Shown: positions 55,008 through 62,820 of the stretch, piece by piece
Layout: the number at the start of each line of letters is the position of its first letter
How positions within the stretch are numbered: the stretch's first letter is position 1
NCBI GenBank assembly: GCA_022711665.1
Contig: JAKLEN010000008.1
Span: forward strand, 1 to 64,000
Length of the DNA stretch: 64,000 bases
Source of the DNA: Acidobacteriota bacterium
Lineage (GTDB): Bacteria; Acidobacteriota; Aminicenantia; Aminicenantales; Saccharicenantaceae
Direction: 5' to 3'
Program-made: the position numbers and the translations under genes
Notes under the pieces: generated by a model
Seen by the model: only the letters and a program-made list of their open reading frames with translations
Database searches by the model: none
What the model was told of the DNA's origin: nothing

Positions 55008-56511
55008 GTCCGGAGACGGCGCCGATCCAGGCGATGAAGTCCTCCGGATCCTCGTTTGCGCCGTGGCCGGCGTCCCAATACAGCCGGGCGTTCACGTCCT
55101 TGCCTCGGTTCTCCAAGCTCACGGCCAGATTGGCGATGACGGTCTGCGAGGTATGATTGTCGGCGGCGCCCTGGCGGAGCCACCAGTACCGGGCGCAGCC
55201 GCCGTTTCCCCGGCCGATGAAATACATGGCGTTCATCATGTTCACGACCGTCCGCAGGCCGCCGTCGATCCTGGCGGTCTTGTCGCCGGAGGCTTGCCGC
55301 AGGCTGAAGTCCGTGAAATGCCTGGCGTCGGCCGTCGCGGTGCCGAACAGGCCGGGCTCGGGCTGGGCCATGGCCAGATCATCGAAAGCGGGCAGGCCCT
55401 TCATCCTGCCGACGCGGGCGGTATAGTCCGCGAAGGCGAACGCGGCCCCTTCATCGGTCCAGGTGATCCAGGGATTGCGGGCCAGATAGCCTCTGCGCTT
55501 CTCGTCCGTCAGGCCTCTCAGGAACCTGTTGGCCGATGGGATCAGGTAGTAACGCAACAGGTACCCGGCATAGTTGTCCGCCGTGATGATCCCAAAGCCC
55601 TCTTTGCCCCTGAGGTTCAGCGCGGCCTGATACTCCGCGAACTGGGCCTTGAGCTGCCTGGAAAGCTCTTGATCAACCAGGCTGCCTGACCTGGTCGGGA
55701 CGGCGCCGTACATCCACTCGTAGGCCATGTCGGCGTGGTCCAGGTCCGTGATGGGGCAGAAGCAGGCGCTGGCAAAGATGCTGTCGTCCGCGTCCGCGGC
55801 GCCGATCTTTTCGAGGTCGGCGTCGTACAGACGGCTGTTGCCGGAGGCGCCGAGAAGGGCGGAGAGCGCGCCGCCCGCGCTGACGCCGGTCGAGACGATC
55901 CTTCCGGGGTTGCCGGGCATGACTCCGGTGTTGTGGCGGATGTAGCGGACGGCGGCCTTCAGATCCACGATGGCGGCAGGCGCCTTGCCGAAGTATTTGC
56001 CGTCGGCGGCCCGATTGTCGCGTCCGCGGCAGCCGGGCGATACCACCACGCAGCCCGCCGCCAGGGCCAGGTCCGCGTTGCCGCTCAGGCGGGCGGCCGC
56101 GCCGGCTGGCCCGCCCTGACCACCCCGGCCCGGAGCGCCGCCGCCCGCCGGGCCGCCCCCGGCGCTCCGCGCGTTGTTGACGGACATGTAGCCGCCGACG
56201 CCGATGGTCAGGAGGATGGGGGCGTTAGCGGCGTCGACGGCGGCCTCGTCGACCTTGATGGGAACGATGACATCCAGGCTCTGATAGTCCCTGTCCACGG
56301 GATTGGCGACATAGGGGATGTGTCTGTAGAAGCGGACGGTGACTTTCTTTTCGCCCGCGGAGGTCTTCACCGTCCTGGTTTCCACGGTGAAGTCGTCTTT
56401 GGGGAAGAGCAGTGGATCTCCGGATCGGCCCCCTTTAGCCGCCCCGGCAAGGAGACATGCGGCTGCGCAGGCCAAGGACAGCAACGATCCCCTGAGGATC
56501 ACCTTCGTCAT
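55000..56511 (-). CDS. Subtype-B tannase-like secreted alpha/beta hydrolase
   Basis: 503 aa. Signal peptide (MTKVILRGSLLSLACAAACLLAGA; the C also fits a lipobox). Nucleophile Ser211 in TGVSAGGALS; Asp451 in GAADNHTS; His483 in GHGANED. The Asp-His separation of 32 residues equals that recalled for Lactobacillus plantarum tannase (419/451), and ALLGASGNS plus YEWMYGAV are also shared. It would split gallate or similar aromatic esters in the periplasm. A Gly/Ala-rich insertion (about 116-140) is unusual. Start at 56511 preceded by AAGGGGG. Confidence 0.75.
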   Translation of the reverse strand: MTKVILRGSLLSLACAAACLLAGAAKGGRSGDPLLFPKDDFTVETRTVKTSAGEKKVTVRFYRHIPYVANPVDRDYQSLDVIVPIKVDEAAVDAANAPILLTIGVGGYMSVNNARSAGGGPAGGGAPGRGGQGGPAGAAARLSGNADLALAAGCVVVSPGCRGRDNRAADGKYFGKAPAAIVDLKAAVRYIRHNTGVMPGNPGRIVSTGVSAGGALSALLGASGNSRLYDADLEKIGAADADDSIFASACFCPITDLDHADMAYEWMYGAVPTRSGSLVDQELSRQLKAQFAEYQAALNLRGKEGFGIITADNYAGYLLRYYLIPSANRFLRGLTDEKRRGYLARNPWITWTDEGAAFAFADYTARVGRMKGLPAFDDLAMAQPEPGLFGTATADARHFTDFSLRQASGDKTARIDGGLRTVVNMMNAMYFIGRGNGGCARYWWLRQGAADNHTSQTVIANLAVSLENRGKDVNARLYWDAGHGANEDPEDFIAWIGAVSGPI

Positions 56512-56588
56512 GTCTGACCCCCTTTCGGCTGGAACGCCTTTGTGCTCTGGAACGGCCTCGCGCCGGCTGCCGGTCTCATCGCCCATCC

Positions 56589-56618
56589 ATACTACGCCCC
56601 CGCTCAGACTGGAGGCAA
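56589..56618 (-). promoter_or_regulatory. Putative promoter of the tannase-like gene
   Basis: Minus-strand TTGCCT (56618-56613), 18-nt spacer, TAGTAT (56594-56589), 78 bp before the ATG. Confidence 0.4.
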
Positions 56619-56651
56619 GGATTCGCGTCGGCGGAGTTTCCCGGCCGGCGG

Positions 56652-58055
56652 TCAGCAGCCCGCCGGGGACGGCCCGTCCCAGGCCCCGAAAAAGTGCCGG
56701 TGGAGGGAATTTATCGCTTTTTCCGCGCCGGTTCTCTTTATGAGCATGTAGACGGCCGCGTCCGATGCGCCGCTGCTGAAGAACTCCATGTTGACGCCCG
56801 CGCCCGACAGGACGGAAAAGATGCGGCCGGCGACTCCGCATGTTTCCCTGATGCCTTCGCCGACCGCGGCCAGGAGCGACAGGTCCTCTTCGGCTTCGAT
56901 CAGGCGCAGGGTCTCTTCGCCGGCTTCCCCGAGGACCTTGACCGCCTGCCCGGCCTCGGCCGAGGCCAGGATGAGGTTTATGCAGGTCTGCGAGGTCAGG
57001 ACGGTCAGGATGTTGATGCCCCGGGCCGCCAGCAGGGAGCCGATCCGGCCGATGATGCCCGGCTGGCCGCCGATCCCCGGGCCGGAGACCCTGAGGACCG
57101 CCACGTCGCGGTTGAGGGAGAAGCTCTTGACTATTCCGGGCGTTCTTTCCCCCCGCGGAAGTATGACGGTCCCCGGGCTCCGCTCGTCGTCGAAGCTCCT
57201 GATCTCGACGGGCACCGGCCGGTCCTCGAGCGGCACCCAGGTCTTGGGATGCAGGATCTTGGCCCCGAAGTAGGAAAGCTCGGCCGCTTCCTTGCGGGAC
57301 AGGCGTGGGATAAGCCTGGCCTCGTGAACCAGCCTGGGATCGGCCGTCATGAAGCCCGGGACGTCCTTCCAGATCTCGAGCCTGGAAGCCCCGAGCCCGC
57401 GGGCGATGACCGCGGCGCTGTAATCCGAACCGTTCCTTCCGAAAAGCGAGACCTTGCCGTCCGGCGTGGAGCCGAAGAAGCCCGTAAAGACCGCCACCTC
57501 GTCCGCCGCGAGCACAGCCTCCGCCGCGGGCCGGAAGAGGCGGTCGAATCCCCCGAGATCGACCGAGCCGTTCTCCGGATCGCCGCCGCCCGTCGCCAGG
57601 CCGACCTTGTCGGTTTCGTAGACCCTGGCCCCGGTCCCGGCGTCCTCCAGGGCCGCGGCCAGAAGGAAAGCGGACGCTCTTTCCCCGCAGCTCAGCACCC
57701 GCGCTTTGATGGTGCCGGTCGATTCGCCCGTGCAGGAGATGCCCAGGAGGACCCTTTCCAGCGTCCCGAATATCCCCGAGAATCTTGCCTCGAGCCCGTC
57801 CCGGACCTCTTTCCGGGCCAGGCATTCGTTCGCGAGCGCTTCGTGCTTTTGCCTTATCCGGGCCACGACGGGGGCCGGGTCCTTCCCCTGATGGAGGACG
57901 GTCTGGTAGGCCTCGAGCAGGAGGTCGGTCACGCCCTGGACCGCGGAAACGACGAGGGCGGCTTTTCCCCGCCCGGCTCCCGCGAGGCCGGCCGCCTTCA
58001 GGACCGACGGACCGTCCTTGAGACAGCTCCCGCCGAGCTTTATCACCCTGATCAT
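56652..58055 (-). CDS. lysC: Aspartate kinase
   Basis: 467 aa. Phosphorylates aspartate, first step to homocysteine/threonine/lysine. N-terminal KLGGSCLKDG binds phosphate; FGRNGSDYSAAVIARG and TADPRLVHEARLI are kinase motifs; STGTIKARVLSCGE near 125. Two ACT domains (about 315-385 and 395-460) give allosteric feedback. The ATG overlaps the asd stop by 4 bp, so it is last of a four-gene minus-strand operon behind the DUF39 gene. End-product sensitivity cannot be predicted. Confidence 0.9.
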   Translation of the reverse strand: MIRVIKLGGSCLKDGPSVLKAAGLAGAGRGKAALVVSAVQGVTDLLLEAYQTVLHQGKDPAPVVARIRQKHEALANECLARKEVRDGLEARFSGIFGTLERVLLGISCTGESTGTIKARVLSCGERASAFLLAAALEDAGTGARVYETDKVGLATGGGDPENGSVDLGGFDRLFRPAAEAVLAADEVAVFTGFFGSTPDGKVSLFGRNGSDYSAAVIARGLGASRLEIWKDVPGFMTADPRLVHEARLIPRLSRKEAAELSYFGAKILHPKTWVPLEDRPVPVEIRSFDDERSPGTVILPRGERTPGIVKSFSLNRDVAVLRVSGPGIGGQPGIIGRIGSLLAARGINILTVLTSQTCINLILASAEAGQAVKVLGEAGEETLRLIEAEEDLSLLAAVGEGIRETCGVAGRIFSVLSGAGVNMEFFSSGASDAAVYMLIKRTGAEKAINSLHRHFFGAWDGPSPAGC

Positions 58056-59140
58056 TTCTTTCCCCCGGGCGCCAGGTAGCCCAGCCTGAAGGCCAGCTCG
58101 GCGGCGAGCAGGCAATTCCCCGCGGCCCCCCGGACGAGGTTGTGGGTCAGGGCGAAGAACCTCAGGAAGTTGTCCCGCAGCCTGGGCCGCCCGATGGTCA
58201 CGGCCATGCCTCTGGCCCGGGCGGGGCTTCCACCGTAGAGGTCGTAGGCCGGCTGCGGCCGGTCGGGAGCCGCGGCGACCAGGAGCGGGGAGGAGGGGGC
58301 CGTCGGCAGGCCGAGCCCGGCGTGCGCTCCGCGGAAGGACCCGAAGGCTTCGACCAGGCTTCCGGCCGGAGGCGCGTTCCTAAGCTCCAGCTCCACATCG
58401 AGCAAGTGCCCTTCGCGCACGGGGACCCGGACGCACGAAGCCCTGACCTTGAAGCCGGCCGGAACGATCCGGGCGTGATCGAGCGCGCCCAGGATCTTCG
58501 GCGCCTCCCGGCCGATCTTGTCCTCCTCGTCCTTGATGTAGGGGATGAGGTTGCCCGCGATATCGAGGGCTCCGAGTCCCGAGCGCCCGGCGCCCGATAT
58601 CGACTGGAAGGTGGTCACCCTGACGCTGTCGATGCCCCAGGGGACGGCCGGCTTGAGGGCCAGGACGAGCCCGGCCGTGGAGCAGTTGCTGCCGGCCACG
58701 ATGAAGCCCGCGTACTTTTCCGCCTGGACCCTGACCAGCTCCAGGTGATCCGGATTGACCTCGGGGACGACGATCGGGACATCGGCGTCCTGGCGATGGG
58801 CCGAGGAGTTGGTGAAGACGGCCAGGCCCGCCTGCCGGAGCTCCGATTCCAGGGGACCGGCCGCCTCGGCCGGGAGGGCGCTGAAGACGACCCTGACCCC
58901 GGCGTCCTTCAGGGCCGCCGCGTCGGCCGGCCCGAATTCCAGGCGGTCAGCGGACCCGGCAGCGTCCCCGTCGGCTGCCCAGAGCCTCGCTTCGCCGAAA
59001 TTCCTTTTTAGGTTCCTGGCCGACGAGGAGAGATAGGACAGCTCGAAGAACGGATGACCGGCCAGGAGCCGGACGAAATGCTGCCCGACGATCCCGGAGG
59101 CTCCCAGGACCGCCGCCCTTATCTTGTTCTTTTCATTCAT
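58052..59140 (-). CDS. asd: Aspartate-semialdehyde dehydrogenase
   Basis: 362 aa. Reduces aspartyl phosphate to the semialdehyde. Rossmann GASGIVGQHFV at 13-23, catalytic Cys153 in GSNCSTAGL, then the GRPRLRD/HNLVRGAAGN C-terminal block. Archaeal/yeast-type Asd by the SNCST motif. Start at 59140 is chosen because AAGGAG lies nine bases upstream; it overlaps UPF0280 by 8 bp. The product is the substrate proposed for the DUF39 protein upstream. Confidence 0.9.
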   Translation of the reverse strand: MNEKNKIRAAVLGASGIVGQHFVRLLAGHPFFELSYLSSSARNLKRNFGEARLWAADGDAAGSADRLEFGPADAAALKDAGVRVVFSALPAEAAGPLESELRQAGLAVFTNSSAHRQDADVPIVVPEVNPDHLELVRVQAEKYAGFIVAGSNCSTAGLVLALKPAVPWGIDSVRVTTFQSISGAGRSGLGALDIAGNLIPYIKDEEDKIGREAPKILGALDHARIVPAGFKVRASCVRVPVREGHLLDVELELRNAPPAGSLVEAFGSFRGAHAGLGLPTAPSSPLLVAAAPDRPQPAYDLYGGSPARARGMAVTIGRPRLRDNFLRFFALTHNLVRGAAGNCLLAAELAFRLGYLAPGGKK

Positions 59141-59888
59141 GGCCATCGGCTCCTTCCGCCGCGCGGCATCCCGCGTCGCGTCGCTTTGCGCCATCTCCGG
59201 CGATGGCCACGACTTCCGGCATATTCCCCTTGAGGGCCAGGAGATCCCCGGCGACGGCCAGCATCCCTTCGAGGCCCTCCAGCCAGGACGACTCCAGGGC
59301 CTGTTCCAGGCTTCGCTCGTCCCTTTCCCTGACGGCGTTCCCCAGCGAGGTGGCGGCCGCGTCGGCCAGGGCGGCGTCCCCGGCCAGGACCACGGCCGCA
59401 TCGGCCTTTCCGAAGCTCAGGGAATGCCCGACCGTTCCCGACGACGTGCAGAGCCCCATGATCCGGCCCGAGGGCCGGATCTTCAGGCCGAGTCCCTTAA
59501 GGCTGGAAGGGCCGGCAAAGACCGGTATGATTACCGGCCGTTGGATGAACATGGCGATGTCGCCGCCGTTCTCGACCAGGGCCTCTTCGGCCCCGGCTTC
59601 CAGCATGGCCCGCAGGGCGAACTCGGCCACGGCCCCGGCCACCGCGGCCATCGGTCCGACGCCGGCCCGCCGCCCGGCCTCCAGCATCCTGCGGACGATC
59701 TCCGGGGCGGACCCGTCGTCCGGCAGCGGCGTGAGCGAAGCGATGAAATCCGGTCGACGCCGGGTGTATTCCAGGATGCTCTCGTATCGGCTTTCTATCT
59801 CGCGCTTCGCGGCCGGTAGGTATCGTTCGTCCGCGACGATCCTGGCCACCGTTTCCTTGTAGCGGATGATTGACGCCGGCCGGTTCAT
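59133..59888 (-). CDS. UPF0280 (COG2122) ApbE-like protein, putative sulfide assimilation factor
   Basis: 251 aa. The ApbE-like fold signature is VENGGDIAMFI (about 110-120), with the upstream GVGPMAAVAGAVAEFALRAML and the downstream TSSGTVGHSLSFGKADAAVV. The Methanosarcina homologue MA1715 is known to help sulfide assimilation into homocysteine. Here it lies between the DUF39-ferredoxin gene and asd, with overlaps or gaps below 15 bp, which supports the same role. The molecular mechanism is not known from sequence. Confidence 0.8.
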   Translation of the reverse strand: MNRPASIIRYKETVARIVADERYLPAAKREIESRYESILEYTRRRPDFIASLTPLPDDGSAPEIVRRMLEAGRRAGVGPMAAVAGAVAEFALRAMLEAGAEEALVENGGDIAMFIQRPVIIPVFAGPSSLKGLGLKIRPSGRIMGLCTSSGTVGHSLSFGKADAAVVLAGDAALADAAATSLGNAVRERDERSLEQALESSWLEGLEGMLAVAGDLLALKGNMPEVVAIAGDGAKRRDAGCRAAEGADGHE

Positions 59889-59900
59889 CGCGCCCGCCTC

Positions 59901-61256
59901 TCAGCCGTTGTCGGATCCCCGGGCGCCCATCGGACAGGCGCCCCGGCACAAGCCGCAGGAAACGCACTTTTCGGCGAGGACTTTGATCTCGAGCTCGGCG
60001 TTCCTGACCACGGCCCCGGAACGGCAGAGCGAAAAGCACTGGCCGCAGCTCGTGCAGCGCTCCCGGATCCAGGCCGGGCCGCGGCCGTCCGCCGGGCGCC
60101 GGGTCGGCTCCCGCCTGACGGCGTCGGCGTCGACGGCGCGTTCCTCGAGCGGCCTGAGAACCGTCCGCTTCGGCAGCGGCTCGACGGGCGCGGTCAGAAG
60201 GAAGCGACCCTTTTGTATCCATCGCTTCAGGGTCTCGGCCACCATCCGGGCCCGGGGCAGGCTCGAAAGCGACGAGACCGGCACGGAGCGGCCGTCGATC
60301 TCGATCGTACCGGACCTGAGCTCCGCGTAGTTCGTCTCCCTGACCACCGGCCGGTTCCTGGAGGGAACGGAATAGTCAATGACGCTGGCGGCTATCTCCT
60401 CGTCGCCGATGCCGGTCCGGCGGGCGACCTTCGGGTTGAGTACGGGTATGGGTATGCCCAGGCCGACATAGAGCGAACAGCCGTATCCCGGGAAGGACGC
60501 GGCCCGGATGAATCGACTGGACATCTTCTTCAGGTCGCCCTGGACCATGAGGGTCGAGAAGAGGTTCTGGGGCGAGTGCTGGGTGCCCGGTCCGGTGATG
60601 AAGCCCTCCGTCCCGCCCAGGAATATCCTCGTGCCCGTCCCGACGGTCTCGAGGAGCGGGTCGTTCATGAGAGGGGACAGCTCTCCGGCCCCCGAATACG
60701 TCACGTTCCCGAAGCGGGGAAGGAGCCTGCCCATGTAGGTGGAAATGGCCCTGTCCGAGGAATTGCAGGCGGCGTTGTAATGCTGGTAGGCGTTCCTGGG
60801 ATTGCTCATCAGGGCGAAGTTCAGGTCCTCGAGCTTCAGCCTGGTGAGGATCTCCTTCCGGGGATAGCAGTCCGTCCCGTACGACACGGCCCTGAGCACG
60901 ACCTCCCGGCCGTTGATCAGGTCCTCGATGACATGGGCGCCGCCGTAGGCCAGGCCCAGGTCGTCCGAGTTCTGGGTCGCCCCGAGATAGGCGTCGACCG
61001 CCGCCGCCCCGGCGTAGGCCTCGACGTTGTTGAGCCAGACCCTGGTCATCCTGATCGGCGGATCGGAATGACCGAAGTTAAGCCAGACGCCCGACGAGCA
61101 CATGGCCCCGAACGTTCCCGTGGTCACGACGTCGACGATCTCGGAGGCCTCGTCCGGACCGACCTTCCTGACCAGCTTGGTCATCTCGTCGGCCCGGAGG
61201 ACGGCCGCCCGGCCGTTCCGGATCTTGTCATTGATCTCTTCGATGGTTTTGGGCAT
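59901..61256 (-). CDS. DUF39 homocysteine biosynthesis protein fused to a 2x[4Fe-4S] ferredoxin
   Basis: 451 aa. Residues 1-375 are the DUF39 (COG1900) domain, which in Methanosarcina MA1821 converts aspartate semialdehyde and sulfide to homocysteine. The two cysteines known there (near 54 and 131) align with Cys53 (FGAMCSSG) and Cys130 (GTDCYPRKE). Near 397 and 430 follow two Fe-S motifs ([22 protein letters not shown]). In methanogens the ferredoxin (MA1822) is separate. The fusion gives the enzyme its own electron carrier. First gene of the operon with UPF0280, asd and lysC. Confidence 0.9.
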   Translation of the reverse strand: MPKTIEEINDKIRNGRAAVLRADEMTKLVRKVGPDEASEIVDVVTTGTFGAMCSSGVWLNFGHSDPPIRMTRVWLNNVEAYAGAAAVDAYLGATQNSDDLGLAYGGAHVIEDLINGREVVLRAVSYGTDCYPRKEILTRLKLEDLNFALMSNPRNAYQHYNAACNSSDRAISTYMGRLLPRFGNVTYSGAGELSPLMNDPLLETVGTGTRIFLGGTEGFITGPGTQHSPQNLFSTLMVQGDLKKMSSRFIRAASFPGYGCSLYVGLGIPIPVLNPKVARRTGIGDEEIAASVIDYSVPSRNRPVVRETNYAELRSGTIEIDGRSVPVSSLSSLPRARMVAETLKRWIQKGRFLLTAPVEPLPKRTVLRPLEERAVDADAVRREPTRRPADGRGPAWIRERCTSCGQCFSLCRSGAVVRNAELEIKVLAEKCVSCGLCRGACPMGARGSDNG

Positions 61257-61310
61257 GAATACACCTCCAACAGGGTTGCAGCGATCCTGGATGAGCCTGG
61301 AATCCTAGAA

Positions 61311-61361
61311 GCGGGCGTCCCGGACTGCCCGCCTTCCGCCGGGGGAAGACAAGCGTCCGGG
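61311..61361 (-). other. Two mutually exclusive hairpins in the homocysteine-operon leader
   Basis: On the minus strand, CCCGGAC (61361-61355) pairs with GTCCGGG (61325-61319), enclosing CTTCC/GGAAG (61348-61344 with 61337-61333). A competing hairpin pairs GCGGGC (61332-61327) with GCCCGC (61316-61311). The two overlap, an arrangement typical of regulatory leaders; no known riboswitch was recognised. Confidence 0.45.
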
Positions 61362-61403
61362 CTTCACATTATCATAAGCGGGACGGAACGGCGGGGAGGC
61401 AGA

Positions 61404-61421
61404 CCGGTCCGGCCGGACCGG
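61404..61421. other. 18-bp perfect palindrome in the leader
   Basis: CCGGTCCGGCCGGACCGG, a perfect palindrome about 30-48 bp downstream of the predicted start of the homocysteine operon. Candidate repressor operator or strong hairpin. Confidence 0.5.
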
Positions 61422-61458
61422 CTGAATGACGAAGCATTACTCTTCGACATGGGCATCA

Positions 61459-61487
61459 TTGATAGTGGAAAACAAACGGAAAGTCAA
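61459..61487 (-). promoter_or_regulatory. Promoter of the homocysteine operon
   Basis: Minus-strand TTGACT (61487-61482), 17-nt spacer, TATCAA (61464-61459). Gives a leader of roughly 195 nt before the ATG at 61256. Confidence 0.45.
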
Positions 61488-61541
61488 GGCGCCGGGAAAG
61501 TCCGCCGAACGACCGGCCCGGCACGGCGGCTGTCAGCCGGG

Positions 61542-62519
61542 TCAGACGCCCAGCCGGCCGGCCGCCTGGCGGGCCCGCAGGGCCGTCAGCATGTCGGCCG
61601 TCATCGCGGCCAGGTCGTAGCCCGGCCGCCAGCCCCACTCGGCCCGGGCCGCGCTGTCGTCGATGGACTCGGGCCAGGAGTCGGCGATGGCCTGGCGGAA
61701 GTCCGGCTCGTAGCGGACCTCGAACGAGGGGATGTGCTTGCGGATCTCGGCCGCCAGCTCGCCGGCCGTGAAGCTCATGGCCGTCACGTTGAAATTCGAG
61801 TGGTGCTTGAGCCGGGCGAAGTCCGCGTCCATGAGGTCGAGCGTGCACTTGAGGCAGTCGGGCATGTACATCATCGGCAGCCGCGTGTCCTCGCGGAGGA
61901 AGCAGGTGTAGCGGCCGGTCCGGACGGCGTCGTAGAAGATGGCCACGGCGTAGTCGGTCGTCCCGCCGCCGGGCAGGGTCAGGTGGCTGATGATGCCGGG
62001 GTAGCGGCAGCCCCGGACGTCGAGGCCGTATTTCTGGACGTAATAATCGCAGAGATGCTCGCCGGCGACCTTGGTGACGCCGTACATCGTCGTCGGGCTG
62101 AGGATGGTCTCCTGCGGCGTCCCGGTCCGGGGCGTCGCCGGCCCGAAGGCGGCGATCGAGCTCGGCGAGTAGATGCGGGCCAGGCCGAGGGTCCGGCCGG
62201 CTTCGAGGACGTTGTAGAGCCCGCTCATGTTGATGTGCCAGGCCTTCTGGGGGTTCTTCTCGCCGGTCGCGGAGAGGAGGGCGGCCAGGTGGTAGACGGT
62301 GTCGATCCGGTGCTTGTGGAGGATATCGGCCAGAGCCTTGGCGTCGGTGACGTCGAGGATCTCGAACGGTCCGGCCTCGGCCAGTTCGCCCTTGGGGCGG
62401 AAGATGTCGGAAACGACGACGTTGGCGCCGCCGCAGCGGGCCCGCAGGGCCCGGGCCAGCTCGGAACCGATCTGCCCGGCCGCGCCGGTAATTAGGATGC
62501 GCTGAGTCTCTTTTGTCAT
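61542..62519 (-). CDS. SDR-type L-threonine 3-dehydrogenase-like epimerase
   Basis: 325 aa. Rossmann motif GAAGQIGSEL at 12-21, catalytic Tyr146/Lys150 (TMYGVTK), and Ser120/121 (YSPSSIAAFG). The substrate-loop YPGIISHLTLPGGGTTDYAV matches the SDR threonine dehydrogenases, which oxidise threonine to 2-amino-3-ketobutyrate. GGAGA site before the ATG. Separated from the homocysteine operon by a 285-bp leader. Other extended SDRs are less likely because of the GGGTTDYAV motif. Confidence 0.8.
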   Translation of the reverse strand: MTKETQRILITGAAGQIGSELARALRARCGGANVVVSDIFRPKGELAEAGPFEILDVTDAKALADILHKHRIDTVYHLAALLSATGEKNPQKAWHINMSGLYNVLEAGRTLGLARIYSPSSIAAFGPATPRTGTPQETILSPTTMYGVTKVAGEHLCDYYVQKYGLDVRGCRYPGIISHLTLPGGGTTDYAVAIFYDAVRTGRYTCFLREDTRLPMMYMPDCLKCTLDLMDADFARLKHHSNFNVTAMSFTAGELAAEIRKHIPSFEVRYEPDFRQAIADSWPESIDDSAARAEWGWRPGYDLAAMTADMLTALRARQAAGRLGV

Positions 62520-62560
62520 CGGCTTATCTCCGCTCGCGATCGATCCAATACAGAAATCTA

Positions 62561-62589
62561 TTAATAGCACAGCGGCCGACGGACGGCAA
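62561..62589 (-). promoter_or_regulatory. Promoter of the threonine dehydrogenase-like gene
   Basis: Minus-strand TTGCCG (62589-62584), 17-nt spacer, TATTAA (62566-62561) preceded by TGC (extended -10). Confidence 0.5.
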
Positions 62590-62627
62590 CACGGCCCGGC
62601 CCGGCCGGAGAATGGGGGCAAATCTAC

Positions 62628-62764
62628 CTTTAACCCATCACAACACCTTTTTTTCGATATTCTCAGCACCGCTCCTCCGAGCCGCTCCGGAGCGATGCTG
62701 CTGGTCGCTTCTCGGAATCCGCTCCCCGAGGCAGGTTTGACCCCCTCCCGGACTTGGGTTAAAG
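62628..62764. repeat. Hairpin repeat copy 3 flanked by 10-bp inverted repeats
   Basis: In the 301-bp gap between divergent genes. Core hairpin at 62664-62700: arms with CAGCA-CGCTCC against GGAGCG-TGCTG, loop TCCGAGCCGCTCC. GATATTCTCAG precedes it as in copy 2, and TGGTCGCTTC follows as in copy 1. At the ends CTTTAACCCA (62628-62637) and TGGGTTAAAG (62755-62764) form perfect 10-bp inverted repeats. The right one contains the hutH -10 box. Confidence 0.6.
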
Positions 62765-62765
62765 T
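62737..62765 (+). promoter_or_regulatory. Promoter of hutH
   Basis: TTGACC (62737-62742), 17-nt spacer, TAAAGT (62760-62765), then AGGAGG six bases before the ATG at 62821. The -10 box lies in the right inverted repeat, so binding there could regulate it. Confidence 0.55.
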
Positions 62766-62820
62766 GGTAGGGCTGACCATGAGTCGCGATTCCGACCATC
62801 ATCCCCAGGAGGCTTCCCCC

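Noticed and set aside
61257..61400. SAM riboswitch upstream of the homocysteine operon
   Set aside because: The leader is structured, but none of the SAM-I, II or IV consensus strings that I know could be matched.
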